Assembly (NCBI RefSeq): GCF_014596525.1
Contig: NZ_MSJP01000115.1
Coordinates: forward strand, 124,001-188,000
Length of the DNA: 64,000 bases
From: Streptomyces sp. CBMA291
GTDB lineage: Bacteria; Actinomycetota; Actinomycetes; Streptomycetales; Streptomycetaceae
Reading direction: 5' to 3'
Part shown: piece by piece, positions 24,050 through 31,629 of the stretch
How the letters are laid out: the number at the start of each line of letters is the position of its first letter
Numbering within the stretch: the stretch's first letter is position 1
Made by a program: the position numbers and the translations under genes
Notes under the pieces: model-generated
Told to the model about the DNA's origin: nothing
What the model saw: only the letters and a program-made list of their open reading frames with translations
The model's database searches: none

Positions 24050-24895
24050 TTACTTGGCGGCGCCGAGCTCGATCGGCACACCGACGAGGGAGCCGTACTC
24101 GGTCCAGGAACCGTCGTAGTTGGTGACGTTCGGGACCTCAAGCAGCTCGTGCAGGACGAACCAGGTCAGCGCGGAGCGCTCACCGATGCGGCAGTAGGCG
24201 ATGGTGTCCTTCGCCAGGTCGACCTGCTCGGCCTCGTAGAGGGCCTTGAGCTCGTCGTCCGACTTGAAGGTGCCGTCGTCGTTGGCGTTCTTCGACCACG
24301 GGATGTTGCGGGCGCTCGGCACGTGGCCGGGGCGCTGCGACTGCTCCTGCGGGAGGTGGGCCGGGGCCAGCAGCTTGCCGGAGAACTCGTCGGGCGACCG
24401 GACGTCGACCAGGTTCTGGGTGCCGATCGCGGCCACGACGTCGTCGCGGAAGGCGCGGATCGAGCTGTCCTGCGGCTTGGCCTTGTACTCGGTGACGGGG
24501 CGGACCGGCACGGCGGAGCCGTCGACCAGGTCACGGGAGTCCAGCTCCCACTTCTTGCGGCCGCCGTCGAGGAGCTTCACGTCCTGGTGGCCGTAGAGCT
24601 TGAAGTACCAGTAGGCGTAGGAGGCGAACCAGTTGTTGTTGCCGCCGTAGAGGACGACCGTGGTGTCGTTCGCGATGCCCTTGGCCGAGAGGAGCTTCTC
24701 GAAGCCCTCCTGGTCGATGAAGTCGCGGCGCACCGGGTCCTGGAGGTCCTGGGTCCAGTCGATCCGGATGGCGTTGCGGATGTGGTTCTTCTCGTAGGCC
24801 GAGGTGTCCTCGTCGACCTCGACGAGGGCGACCTGCGGGTTGTCGAGGTTGGCCTCGACCCAGTCCGCGTCGACCAGGACGTCGCTGCGAGCCAT
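24050..24895 (-). CDS. Thiosulfate sulfurtransferase (CysA/SseA-like rhodanese)
   Basis: A 281-residue two-domain rhodanese that transfers sulfane sulfur from thiosulfate to cyanide or a thiol. The N-terminal domain is inactive (no Cys in its loop); the C-terminal domain has the active loop CRIGERS with the persulfide-forming Cys, preceded by the conserved LVDVRSPDEF. The frame LYGGNNNWFASYAYWYFKLYGH links the domains. It matches the actinobacterial CysA2-type. ATG at 24895 follows GGAGGAGAAC. A cysteine-rich leader peptide gene lies 168 bases upstream in the same transcript, so expression probably depends on cysteine supply. Confidence 0.93.
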   Translation of the reverse strand: MARSDVLVDADWVEANLDNPQVALVEVDEDTSAYEKNHIRNAIRIDWTQDLQDPVRRDFIDQEGFEKLLSAKGIANDTTVVLYGGNNNWFASYAYWYFKLYGHQDVKLLDGGRKKWELDSRDLVDGSAVPVRPVTEYKAKPQDSSIRAFRDDVVAAIGTQNLVDVRSPDEFSGKLLAPAHLPQEQSQRPGHVPSARNIPWSKNANDDGTFKSDDELKALYEAEQVDLAKDTIAYCRIGERSALTWFVLHELLEVPNVTNYDGSWTEYGSLVGVPIELGAAK

Positions 24896-25015
24896 GTTCG
24901 TTCTCCTCCGGGGCAGTGTGCGGCGGTGTGGTGCGGGTGTGCCTGCGGTACGCGGCGTCGCGTCGGTGTTTCGGGACGTGCCTAACGGGCTTGCGTACGG
25001 CTGCACAGGGCGGCC

Positions 25016-25029
25016 CCGACCTTGGTCGG
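25016..25029. promoter_or_regulatory. Candidate attenuator hairpin after leader peptide
   Basis: Small hairpin CCGAC-CTTG-GTCGG, flanked by GGCCC/GGGCC words (25012-25035) that can lengthen the stem. It lies 35 bases after the leader-peptide stop on the minus strand, where an attenuator or antiterminator would be expected. The structure is short, so this is tentative. Confidence 0.35.
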
Positions 25030-25063
25030 AGGGCCCGGGGAATACGGGAGTGGTGCGTCCCGC

Positions 25064-25144
25064 TCAGACGGAGCGACAGAGCATGGCGGCGACGCGGCAC
25101 AGGTCTACTGCCCGCCGCTTCGTGAGATCCGCCTGTCGCTTCAT
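25064..25144 (-). CDS. Cysteine-containing leader peptide of the sulfurtransferase operon
   Basis: A 26-residue peptide: ATG at 25144 with GAGGGC as Shine-Dalgarno, TGA at 25066. It begins MKRQADLTKRRAVDLC and ends with two cysteines in the pattern LCRVAAMLCRS. Peptides of this type are known ahead of cysteine and sulfur genes in actinobacteria; slow translation of the Cys codons when charged tRNA-Cys is low would alter folding of the downstream RNA and raise expression. The peptide itself need not have a function in trans. The arrangement matches: same strand, 168 bases upstream of the sulfurtransferase start. Confidence 0.8.
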   Translation of the reverse strand: MKRQADLTKRRAVDLCRVAAMLCRSV

Positions 25145-25192
25145 GCCCTCGATCGTAGGGACGGACAGGTGGCCGTGTCACCGGCATGTCAT

Positions 25193-25207
25193 ATCGTGAG
25201 ACACGAT
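25193..25207. promoter_or_regulatory. Candidate operator upstream of the leader peptide
   Basis: Perfect inverted repeat ATCGTG-AGA-CACGAT about 50 bases upstream of the leader-peptide start. On the minus strand it is followed directly by ATATGACAT, a possible -10 element, so a regulator bound here would occlude the promoter. The cognate protein is not known. Confidence 0.5.
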
Positions 25208-25362
25208 CGACCGGTATGTGGGATGCGACCGAGGCGCGGATCACCTCCGGACACCTCCGTACCGAGGAGTCCGGTTCACTTTCTACGGATCGGACAGCAC
25301 TGTCTCAGCATGTGATCCATCAGGGCGTGGACCGGCCACCGGACGGCGGGAAACCGTCCCCC

Positions 25363-25451
25363 GGGCGACGGGAGACCGCCTGCCGGGCGACGGGAGCCGT
25401 GGCGCTCCCGCCCTTCCGGTGCGAGCGCCGCTCCCCCAGGCGACGGGAGGC
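25363..25451. repeat. Three GGCGACGGGAG direct repeats
   Basis: GGGCGACGGGAG occurs at 25363 and 25385 (22-bp step), and GGCGACGGGAG again near 25439. They lie in the 322-base stretch between the leader-peptide gene and the end of the LmeA-like gene, which otherwise holds only the leader promoter. Confidence 0.5.
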
Positions 25452-25466
25452 CGTCCGCCGGGCGGG

Positions 25467-26153
25467 TCAGCCCACCAGCCGCAGATCCCGGCCGGTCACC
25501 GTGATGGCCAGGCCCTCCGGACGGGGCTCGACCGCCTCCACCTTCATCCCGGCTATCGCGCCGATCGGGCGCTCGAAGTCGGTGCGCTCCCGGACCAGGT
25601 CCTCCACGCCCGGGATGCCCTCGCCGGGCACCTCGTCGGCGCGGACCTTGATCGTGTCCCCGTTCACCACGGTCACCGTGGAGACGACCGTGCGGGTCAG
25701 GGAGCGGCCCATGACCTCCACGCTGCCGGTGACCTTCACCTTGCCGTTCCCGCCGTAGGCGACGGTGGCCCCCCGCTCGGAGGCGGCCGTGAGGTCCGCG
25801 TACGAGACGAGGGCGGAGCCGCTCGCGGAACCCGCCCGCGCGCCCGAGAAGTCACCGGTCACGGTCACGTCCCGCAGCGCCACGGTCAGCTCGCCGACCC
25901 TGAGACGCCGCTCGCCCGCCGTCGTCTGTATGCCGGTCGCCTTCACCTCGACCTCGTCGAACCGCTTCCCCGCGACCTGGGTGAGGAAGGGGAAGCCCTT
26001 GATGTCGACGTCCAGGGATTCCGTGGTCGCGCCGGAGAGCTTCACCCGGCCGGCCGCCTCCGACTCGGCGAACGACACGGCCAGCCGGTCGATCCCCACC
26101 AGGACCCCGCCCAGCACGATCGCCAAGATCAACAGAATCCGCAGTGCTCGCAT
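25467..26153 (-). CDS. LmeA-like (DUF2993) exported phospholipid-binding protein
   Basis: A 228-residue protein with a signal peptide or uncleaved N-terminal anchor (MRALRILLILAIVLGGVLVGID) and a DUF2993 domain. The domain shows the family pattern of amphipathic strands: SLDVDIKGFPFLTQVAGKRFDEVEVKATGI, then ALRDVTVTG and EAVEPRPEGLAITVTGRDL. In mycobacteria LmeA binds phospholipid in the cell envelope and aids lipoglycan maturation; here a general lipid-binding role outside the membrane is inferred. ATG at 26153 is chosen over one further upstream because the hydrophobic segment begins immediately. Confidence 0.88.
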   Translation of the reverse strand: MRALRILLILAIVLGGVLVGIDRLAVSFAESEAAGRVKLSGATTESLDVDIKGFPFLTQVAGKRFDEVEVKATGIQTTAGERRLRVGELTVALRDVTVTGDFSGARAGSASGSALVSYADLTAASERGATVAYGGNGKVKVTGSVEVMGRSLTRTVVSTVTVVNGDTIKVRADEVPGEGIPGVEDLVRERTDFERPIGAIAGMKVEAVEPRPEGLAITVTGRDLRLVG

Positions 26154-26305
26154 GGGTAGCGCGTCCCCCCGGTTGGAATGGAAAACGGAATGATTCCGGC
26201 CCCCCGACACGAGGATCGACGTGCCGGAAGGCCGGTTGGTTCCCCCGCCGGGCCCGGCTCAGGGCCCGGTCAGGGTTGTCTCAGGGGCGCCTCAGGGGCG
26301 CTGGA

Positions 26306-26324
26306 GGGGCGCTTGGGACGCCCC
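26306..26324. terminator. Terminator after the repeat-rich membrane protein gene
   Basis: Inverted repeat GGGGCG (26306-26311) and CGCCCC (26319-26324) with a 7-base loop, directly below the minus-strand stop at 26331. Repeats of CAGGGGCGC just beyond may add alternative pairings. Confidence 0.5.
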
Positions 26325-26330
26325 ACGGGA

Positions 26331-28103
26331 TCAGGTCAGGACCCGGCCGAGCAGATACACGGCGGGCGCGGCGGCGGCCAGCGGCAGCGCGACCCCGGCC
26401 GTCATGTGGACGAAGCGCGACGGGTAGTCGTAGCTCGCCGCCCGCAGGCCGACCAGGGCGCAGACCCCGGCCCCGAGGCCGAGGAGCGCACCGGAGGAGC
26501 CCAGGTCGGTGAGGCCCCCGGCCACGAAGCCTGCGCCTGCCGAGGCGAGCAGCGCGGCGACCGCCGAGACGGCGCCGGGCAGCGGCAGCGCCCGGACGAG
26601 GACGGTGGCGGCCACCGCGATCCCGCCGACGACCACCGCGTCCGGGTCGGCGCCGAGGTGTCCGGTGGCGGCGACGGTGAGCGCGGCCGAGGCGACCGTG
26701 GCCATCAGGCCGTACATGCGCTCGTCCGGATCGGCGTGGCTGCGCAGCTGGAGCACGAGGCAGAGCAGCACCCAGGCGCCGAGGGTGCCCAGGATCGCGG
26801 CGGCGGCGTTCTCCCGGCCGACGGCGAGCAGGGCCGCGTCGGCGACCAGACCGCCCGCGAAGGCCAGTGCGATGCCCTGCCGGGCGGGCCACATCCCGTT
26901 GAGCCGGAACCAGCCGGCGGCGGTGAGGCCCTGGAGCAGGACGAGCGGGACGAGCAGCCCGTACGCGCCGAGCGCGGCGCCCCCGGCGAGCAGCAGGCCG
27001 AGGACGGCGGTCAGCGCGGCGGGCCGCATGCCGGGATCGATGATCGGCGACCTTCCCTCGGCCCGCGCCCGCTGGGCGTCGGTGATCCGGGTGTTCCCCG
27101 AGGTGGTCGGCGAGGACCAGGCGGGACCGCCGTCCTCGACCGCCGCGCCGTCACCCGGGGCGGGGGCGGCCGGTCCTGCGACGGACCCGGGCCCCACCGG
27201 CTCCGGAGCCGCGGGGGCCGCCGTCTGCTCCGGGTGGTAGGCGACGGGGGCGCCGTGGGAGGGCTGGGCGGCGTAGGGGGCCTGGGCGGCGGCGGGGAGC
27301 GGGGAGCCGTAGGGGCCCTGAGTGCCGGGGGCTCCCTGAGTGCCGGGGGCTCCGTGCGTGGGCTGAGCGCCGCCGTACGTCGCCTGCGCTCCGGGCGCCG
27401 CCTGCGCGGGATGCGTCAGGTGCGGGGGCTGCGCGGGCTGTGACGGGTGGGACGAGTGGGACGGCTGTGCAGACTGCGACGGCTGCTGCACGCCGTACGG
27501 GTCCTGCCCGCCGTACGCGTGACCACCGTGCGACCCGCCCCCGTACGACTGCTCTCCGTACGACGGCTGGCCCCCGTACGACAGCCGATCCCCGTAGGAA
27601 GGCTGGGCACCCTGGGACGGCTGGTCCCCGTAAGGGGGCTGAGCACCCTGGGACGGCTGAGCACCGTGCGGCGGCTGACCGCCGTAGGAAGCCTGGGCGC
27701 CCTGTGACGGCTGGGCACCAGGAAACGGCTGGGCACCCTGCGCCGGCTGCCCCCCGTACGCCTGCTGTCCTCCGTACGGTGCCTGCTCCCCGTACGGTGC
27801 CTGCTCCCCGTACCCCGGCTGTCCCCCGTACCCCGGCTGCCCTCCGTACGACGGCTGTCCCCCGTACGGCGGCGGGTACGTCTGGGGAGCGGGGGCCGGG
27901 GGCTGCGGTACGCCCGCGTGGCCGGGGGTGTCCGGCTGGGCCTGGCCGGGCCTGTCGTGCGAGACGGCGGGCTGGTACTGGGTGTCCCAGGTCTGGCCCT
28001 CCCACGTCTGCGCGACGTCGGCGGCCTCCGGCTCCGGTCCCCGGGGCTGCCCGTTCGCGTACGGGTCGTACGGCCGGCCACCGTGGTACTGGTCGTTGCT
28101 CAT
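26331..28103 (-). CDS. Polytopic membrane protein with YGGQP-type repeat N-terminus
   Basis: A 590-residue protein in two halves. Residues 1-330 are hydrophilic low complexity: a Tyr/Gly/Gln/Pro region with many five- to seven-residue repeats (YGGQPSYGGQ, YGEQAPYGEQ, QGAQPS...) followed by Ala/Pro/Gln-rich sequence. Residues 380-590 hold about eight to ten membrane helices with little charged sequence between them. Such Tyr/Gln-rich tails can drive condensate or scaffold assembly; the membrane half matches no family I recognise. Its stop lies 20 bases above the terminator hairpin. The MoaD-like gene is 10 bases upstream and probably in the same transcript. Confidence 0.78.
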   Translation of the reverse strand: MSNDQYHGGRPYDPYANGQPRGPEPEAADVAQTWEGQTWDTQYQPAVSHDRPGQAQPDTPGHAGVPQPPAPAPQTYPPPYGGQPSYGGQPGYGGQPGYGEQAPYGEQAPYGGQQAYGGQPAQGAQPFPGAQPSQGAQASYGGQPPHGAQPSQGAQPPYGDQPSQGAQPSYGDRLSYGGQPSYGEQSYGGGSHGGHAYGGQDPYGVQQPSQSAQPSHSSHPSQPAQPPHLTHPAQAAPGAQATYGGAQPTHGAPGTQGAPGTQGPYGSPLPAAAQAPYAAQPSHGAPVAYHPEQTAAPAAPEPVGPGSVAGPAAPAPGDGAAVEDGGPAWSSPTTSGNTRITDAQRARAEGRSPIIDPGMRPAALTAVLGLLLAGGAALGAYGLLVPLVLLQGLTAAGWFRLNGMWPARQGIALAFAGGLVADAALLAVGRENAAAAILGTLGAWVLLCLVLQLRSHADPDERMYGLMATVASAALTVAATGHLGADPDAVVVGGIAVAATVLVRALPLPGAVSAVAALLASAGAGFVAGGLTDLGSSGALLGLGAGVCALVGLRAASYDYPSRFVHMTAGVALPLAAAAPAVYLLGRVLT

Positions 28104-28113
28104 GCTGTGGGGT

Positions 28114-28368
28114 TCACCCTCCTGCGAACGGGGGGAGCACCTCGACCGTGCCGCCCTCGGCAAGCCGTACCGTCTCATGGCTCCGGGTTCCGACGGGGTC
28201 GCCGTCGACGAGGAACGAGCACCGTGTCAGGACCCTGACCAGCTCGCCCGGGTGTTTCGCGCGGACCGCGTCGAGGGCCTCCGCCAGGTGCTCGGCGGCG
28301 TACGGCTCCTCCGCGACGCCCGCCGCCGCCTTGGCCGCGGCCCAGTAGCGGATGGTTCCCGCTGCCAT
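28114..28368 (-). CDS. MoaD/ThiS-family sulfur-carrier-like protein
   Basis: An 84-residue beta-grasp protein ending in the diagnostic Gly-Gly tail (LPPFAGG), where an activating enzyme adenylates and thiolates the C-terminus in MoaD and ThiS. The fold is recognisable from TIRYWAAAKAAAGV at the start and the FLVDGDPVG... VEVLPPFAGG strands at the end. ATG at 28368 is chosen as the start of the first strand. No molybdopterin or thiamine gene is adjacent, so its carrier pathway is uncertain. It is transcribed toward, and ends 10 bases before, the repeat-rich membrane protein. Confidence 0.88.
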   Translation of the reverse strand: MAAGTIRYWAAAKAAAGVAEEPYAAEHLAEALDAVRAKHPGELVRVLTRCSFLVDGDPVGTRSHETVRLAEGGTVEVLPPFAGG

Positions 28369-28412
28369 AGCGGCGCTCCCTTCGGTCGTGTGCGCGCCGC
28401 ACCCATCATGGG

Positions 28413-29192
28413 CTATGCGCGCGTGAGCCAGTCTCCGAGGCGGGCCAACAGGCCGTCGTCCGCCGCGTTCTCGGCGTGCCCCATGCCCCGTTCGAGCCAC
28501 AGCTCCGCGTCCCCCGCCCCGGCGAGCATCCTCGGGTGGTCGAGCGGGAAGTACGGGTCCCGGTCGCCGTGCACGATCAGCAGCGGTGTCGGCGCGATGA
28601 GCGGCACCGCGCGGACCGGGGGAAGCGGCTCGGGGTCCCAGCCCCCGCTGTCGATACGGGTGCCCAGCCCGTACCGCCCGACGAGCCGGCCCGCCGGGCG
28701 GGTGACCACCCAGTGGAGGCGGCGCATCGGGGCCGTGCCCCGGTAGTACCAGCGGGCGGGCGCCGAGACGGCGGCCACTCGGTCGGCCCGGCCTTCGGAG
28801 TCCCGGTCGAGCGCCGCGTGGCGCAGGACCACGGAGCCGCCCATGGAGAAGCCGACCGTCGCCACGCGCGCGTGACCGAGTTCACGGGCCCAGCGGACGG
28901 CGGCGGACAGGTCGTGGACCTCCCGGTCGCCGACGGTGCAGCGGCCCCCGGAGCCGCCGTGGCCCCGGAAGGAGAAGGTCACGACGGCGGCGGCGCCGCG
29001 CTCGGCGAAGGCGCGGGCGGCGCGCCGGACGGCGGGTCGCCCGGCCGAGCCGGTGAACCCGTGCGCGACGACGACGGCCGTATCGGTGACACTGGCGGGA
29101 GACGGTTCGTAAAACGCCTCGATCCGGACATCGTCATCCGTGTGCAACATGGCCTGTCGTGAGCCGGAAGTGATCGGAAAGACATCACTCAC
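28413..29192 (-). CDS. Alpha/beta hydrolase
   Basis: A 259-residue serine hydrolase. The nucleophile elbow is GFSMGG; the oxyanion region is VVAHGFTGSAG and TFSFRGHGGSGG; the acid is likely the Asp in VHGDRDPYFP; and the catalytic His lies in ERGMGHAEN near the C-terminus. The pattern is that of the BAAT/peptidase-S9-like small hydrolases; substrate is unknown. The start could be GTG at 29192 or ATG at 29150 (MLHTDDD); neither Shine-Dalgarno is strong. It is divergent from glnR across about 270 bases. Confidence 0.88.
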   Translation of the reverse strand: MSDVFPITSGSRQAMLHTDDDVRIEAFYEPSPASVTDTAVVVAHGFTGSAGRPAVRRAARAFAERGAAAVVTFSFRGHGGSGGRCTVGDREVHDLSAAVRWARELGHARVATVGFSMGGSVVLRHAALDRDSEGRADRVAAVSAPARWYYRGTAPMRRLHWVVTRPAGRLVGRYGLGTRIDSGGWDPEPLPPVRAVPLIAPTPLLIVHGDRDPYFPLDHPRMLAGAGDAELWLERGMGHAENAADDGLLARLGDWLTRA

Positions 29193-29459
29193 AGGAAATC
29201 CGCTCTCTTCCCTCGGAACCCATGTGGGCTATTGTGCTGGGCGGAGGATCCGGGCGAAGCAGCCCCCGGGTCCTTTTGCGTTTTCCGACCGTTGTTACGG
29301 ACGGGTGAACGAAAGCTCTCAGGGCGCGAGAGCGGCAGGGATCCGTACGGAACGAAGGAAGTACGAAGCAGTGCCGCGTCCTCGCAGGCAGGGACCGAGG
29401 AGGAACCGAGTGATGCCCGAGCGAACGAAGCACCACCAACCCTTGGCGGGAGGGGTCCG

Positions 29460-30287
29460 ATGAGCTCTCTGCTGCTCCTGACCAACTCCCTCCAGCCTTC
29501 CGCCGAGGTGCTGCCCGCCCTCGGTCTGCTGCTGCACAACGTCCGGGTCGCCCCGGCGGAGGGCCCCGCCCTCGTGGACACCCCCGGCGCGGATGTGGTC
29601 CTCGTCGACGGGCGGCGCGACCTCCCGCAGGTGCGTTCCCTCTGCCAGCTGCTGCGCTCCACCGGGCTCGGCTGTCCGCTGCTCCTCGTCGTCACCGAGG
29701 GCGGTCTCGCCGCCGTCACCGCCGACTGGGGCATCGACGACGTCCTCCTGGACACGGCGGGTCCCGCCGAGGTCGAGGCGCGGCTGCGGCTCGCGACGGG
29801 CCGTCGGCAGATCGCCGCGGACGACTCCCCGATGGAGATCCGCAACGGCGATCTGTCGGTCGACGAGGCGACGTACAGCGCCCGGCTCAAGGGCCGGGTC
29901 CTCGACCTGACGTTCAAGGAGTTCGAGCTCCTGAAGTACCTCGCCCAGCACCCCGGGCGGGTGTTCACGCGCGCGCAGCTCCTCCAGGAGGTGTGGGGGT
30001 ACGACTACTTCGGCGGCACCCGGACGGTCGACGTCCACGTACGGCGACTGCGGGCCAAACTGGGTCCTGAGCACGAGTCGCTCATCGGGACCGTCCGCAA
30101 CGTCGGCTACCGCTTCGTGACCCCGGAGAAGGCCGAGAGAGTCCCCGACGAGGCACGTTCCCCGGGCGGGACCCGGGCCGCCGCACGAGCCCGGAGGGAT
30201 GCCGCCGTCAAGAACGACGCGGCCGGTGGCACCCGTTCGGAGGACAGGAACGTGGCGGACGCCACAGTGCGACCAGCCGGTAGGTAG
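29460..30287 (+). CDS. glnR: GlnR, global nitrogen regulator
   Basis: A 275-residue OmpR-type transcription factor that controls ammonium assimilation genes (glnA, glnII, amtB and others) in actinomycetes. The N-terminal receiver (1-125) is atypical: Asp50 (LVDGR) is kept, but the paired acidic residues needed for phosphotransfer are missing; the start MSSLLLLTN is characteristic. The C-terminal winged helix (about 135-225) has DLTFKEFELLKYL, RTVDVHVRRLRAKLGP and RNVGYRF. The last 50 residues are a basic disordered tail. GlnR is an orphan regulator without a partner kinase, and none is adjacent here. ATG at 29460; the frame is open upstream but this is the conserved start. A preceding 267-base leader holds the promoter. 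Confidence 0.95.
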   Translation: MSSLLLLTNSLQPSAEVLPALGLLLHNVRVAPAEGPALVDTPGADVVLVDGRRDLPQVRSLCQLLRSTGLGCPLLLVVTEGGLAAVTADWGIDDVLLDTAGPAEVEARLRLATGRRQIAADDSPMEIRNGDLSVDEATYSARLKGRVLDLTFKEFELLKYLAQHPGRVFTRAQLLQEVWGYDYFGGTRTVDVHVRRLRAKLGPEHESLIGTVRNVGYRFVTPEKAERVPDEARSPGGTRAAARARRDAAVKNDAAGGTRSEDRNVADATVRPAGR

Positions 30288-30311
30288 ATCCCCCCGCGTA
30301 GACTGCCGCGC

Positions 30312-31340
30312 GTGGCCAAGGTGACGCGGGATGACGTAGCTCGACTGGCGGGAACTTCGACCGCGGTCGTGAGCTACGTGATCAACAACGGACCCCGGCC
30401 GGTCGCCCCGGCCACGCGCGAGCGTGTCCTCGCCGCGATCAAGGAGCTGGGCTACCGGCCCGACCGGGTCGCCCAGGCGATGGCCTCACGGCGCACCGAC
30501 CTCATAGGCATGATCGTCCCGGACGCGCGGCAGCCGTTCTTCGCGGAGATGGCGCACGCGGTCGAGCAGGCCGCCGCCGAGCGCGGGAAGATGGTCCTCG
30601 TCGGGAACTCCGACTACCGGACCGAGCGCGAGATCCACTATCTGCGTGCCTTCCTCGGGATGCGGGTCTCCGGTCTGATCCTGGTGAGCCAGGGCATGAA
30701 CGAGCAGGCCGCGAGCGAGATCGAGGCCTGGGACGCGCGCGTGGTGCTGCTGCACGAGCGGCCCGAGGCGATCGACGACGTGGCCGTGGTCACCGACGAC
30801 ATCGGCGGCGCCCAGCTCGCCACCCGGCACCTCCTGGAGCACGGGCACCCGTACGTGGCGTGCCTCGGCGGCGTGCCGACCACCCCGGCCATAGGCGACC
30901 CGGTCGCCGACCACGTCGAGGGCTGGCGGCGGGCCATGCTGGAGGCGGGCCGCTCGGTCGAGGGCCGCCTCTTCGAGGCCCCGTACAACCGTTACGACGC
31001 CTACCGCATCGCCCTGGAGCTGCTCGCCGGTCCCGACCGGCCGCCGGCCATCTTCTGCTCCACCGACGACCAGGCGTTCGGCGTGCTCAGGGCCGCCCGC
31101 GAACTGCGCATCGAGGTGCCGACGGAGCTGGCGGTGGCGGGCTTCGACAACGTGAAGGAGGCGGCGCTCACCGATCCGCCGCTGACGACCGTCCACTCGG
31201 ACCGCCCGGCGATGGCCCGCGCCGCCGTCGACCTGGTCCTCGACGACTCGATCCGGGTGTCGGGCTCGCGCCGCGAGCGCGTACGGCTCTTCCCCTCGGC
31301 GCTGATCGTCCGCCGCTCCTGCGGCTGCGACGGCGACTGA
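30312..31340 (+). CDS. LacI-family transcriptional regulator
   Basis: A 342-residue repressor. The N-terminal LacI helix-turn-helix reads VTRDDVARLAGTSTAVVSYVINNGP, with the hinge helix near AQAMASRRTDLIG; the remainder is a periplasmic-binding-protein-like ligand domain (GLILVSQG, IFCSTDDQAFGVLRA, VAGFDN). The C-terminus carries a Cys-Gly-Cys (SCGCDGD), unusual but seen in this orthologue group. No sugar transport genes are adjacent, so the effector is unknown. GTG at 30312 is used; it is 24 bases after glnR and may be partly cotranscribed with it. Confidence 0.9.
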   Translation: MAKVTRDDVARLAGTSTAVVSYVINNGPRPVAPATRERVLAAIKELGYRPDRVAQAMASRRTDLIGMIVPDARQPFFAEMAHAVEQAAAERGKMVLVGNSDYRTEREIHYLRAFLGMRVSGLILVSQGMNEQAASEIEAWDARVVLLHERPEAIDDVAVVTDDIGGAQLATRHLLEHGHPYVACLGGVPTTPAIGDPVADHVEGWRRAMLEAGRSVEGRLFEAPYNRYDAYRIALELLAGPDRPPAIFCSTDDQAFGVLRAARELRIEVPTELAVAGFDNVKEAALTDPPLTTVHSDRPAMARAAVDLVLDDSIRVSGSRRERVRLFPSALIVRRSCGCDGD

Positions 31341-31408
31341 GCCTCCCCACCGCGCCCCCGCCGGGCCCTTCCCCGCGAAGGGCCCGTCCCGGTGCCGCGC
31401 GAAGGCCG

Positions 31409-31544
31409 CACAAGCATCACCGGGAAGACCGGTACAAGGTCCGTCTGGAAGACCGGCGCAAGGTCCGCCGGGAAGCCCCGTACACGGTCCGCCGGGAAGC
31501 CCCGTACAAGCATCGGCGGGAAGGCCCGTACAAGGTCCGCGCGG
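31409..31544. repeat. 24-bp tandem repeat, about 5.7 copies
   Basis: Five complete 24-bp units from 31409 to 31528 and a partial sixth to 31544. The consensus is TACAAGGTCCGCCGGGAAGC followed by four variable bases. Differences between units cluster at the same positions, so this is a true minisatellite. Because 24 is a multiple of three, one frame encodes an eight-residue repeat (YKVRREAP-like), but no start or ribosome site supports a gene. It fills the gap between the LacI and HtrA-like genes. Confidence 0.85.
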
Positions 31545-31629
31545 ACTTTATATCGGGCATACGCCCTTCTGTCGGGCTTCTCAGCCGGTCCTCAGACGGC
31601 TCTCATCTACGGATCCGAGAGTCATAGGC

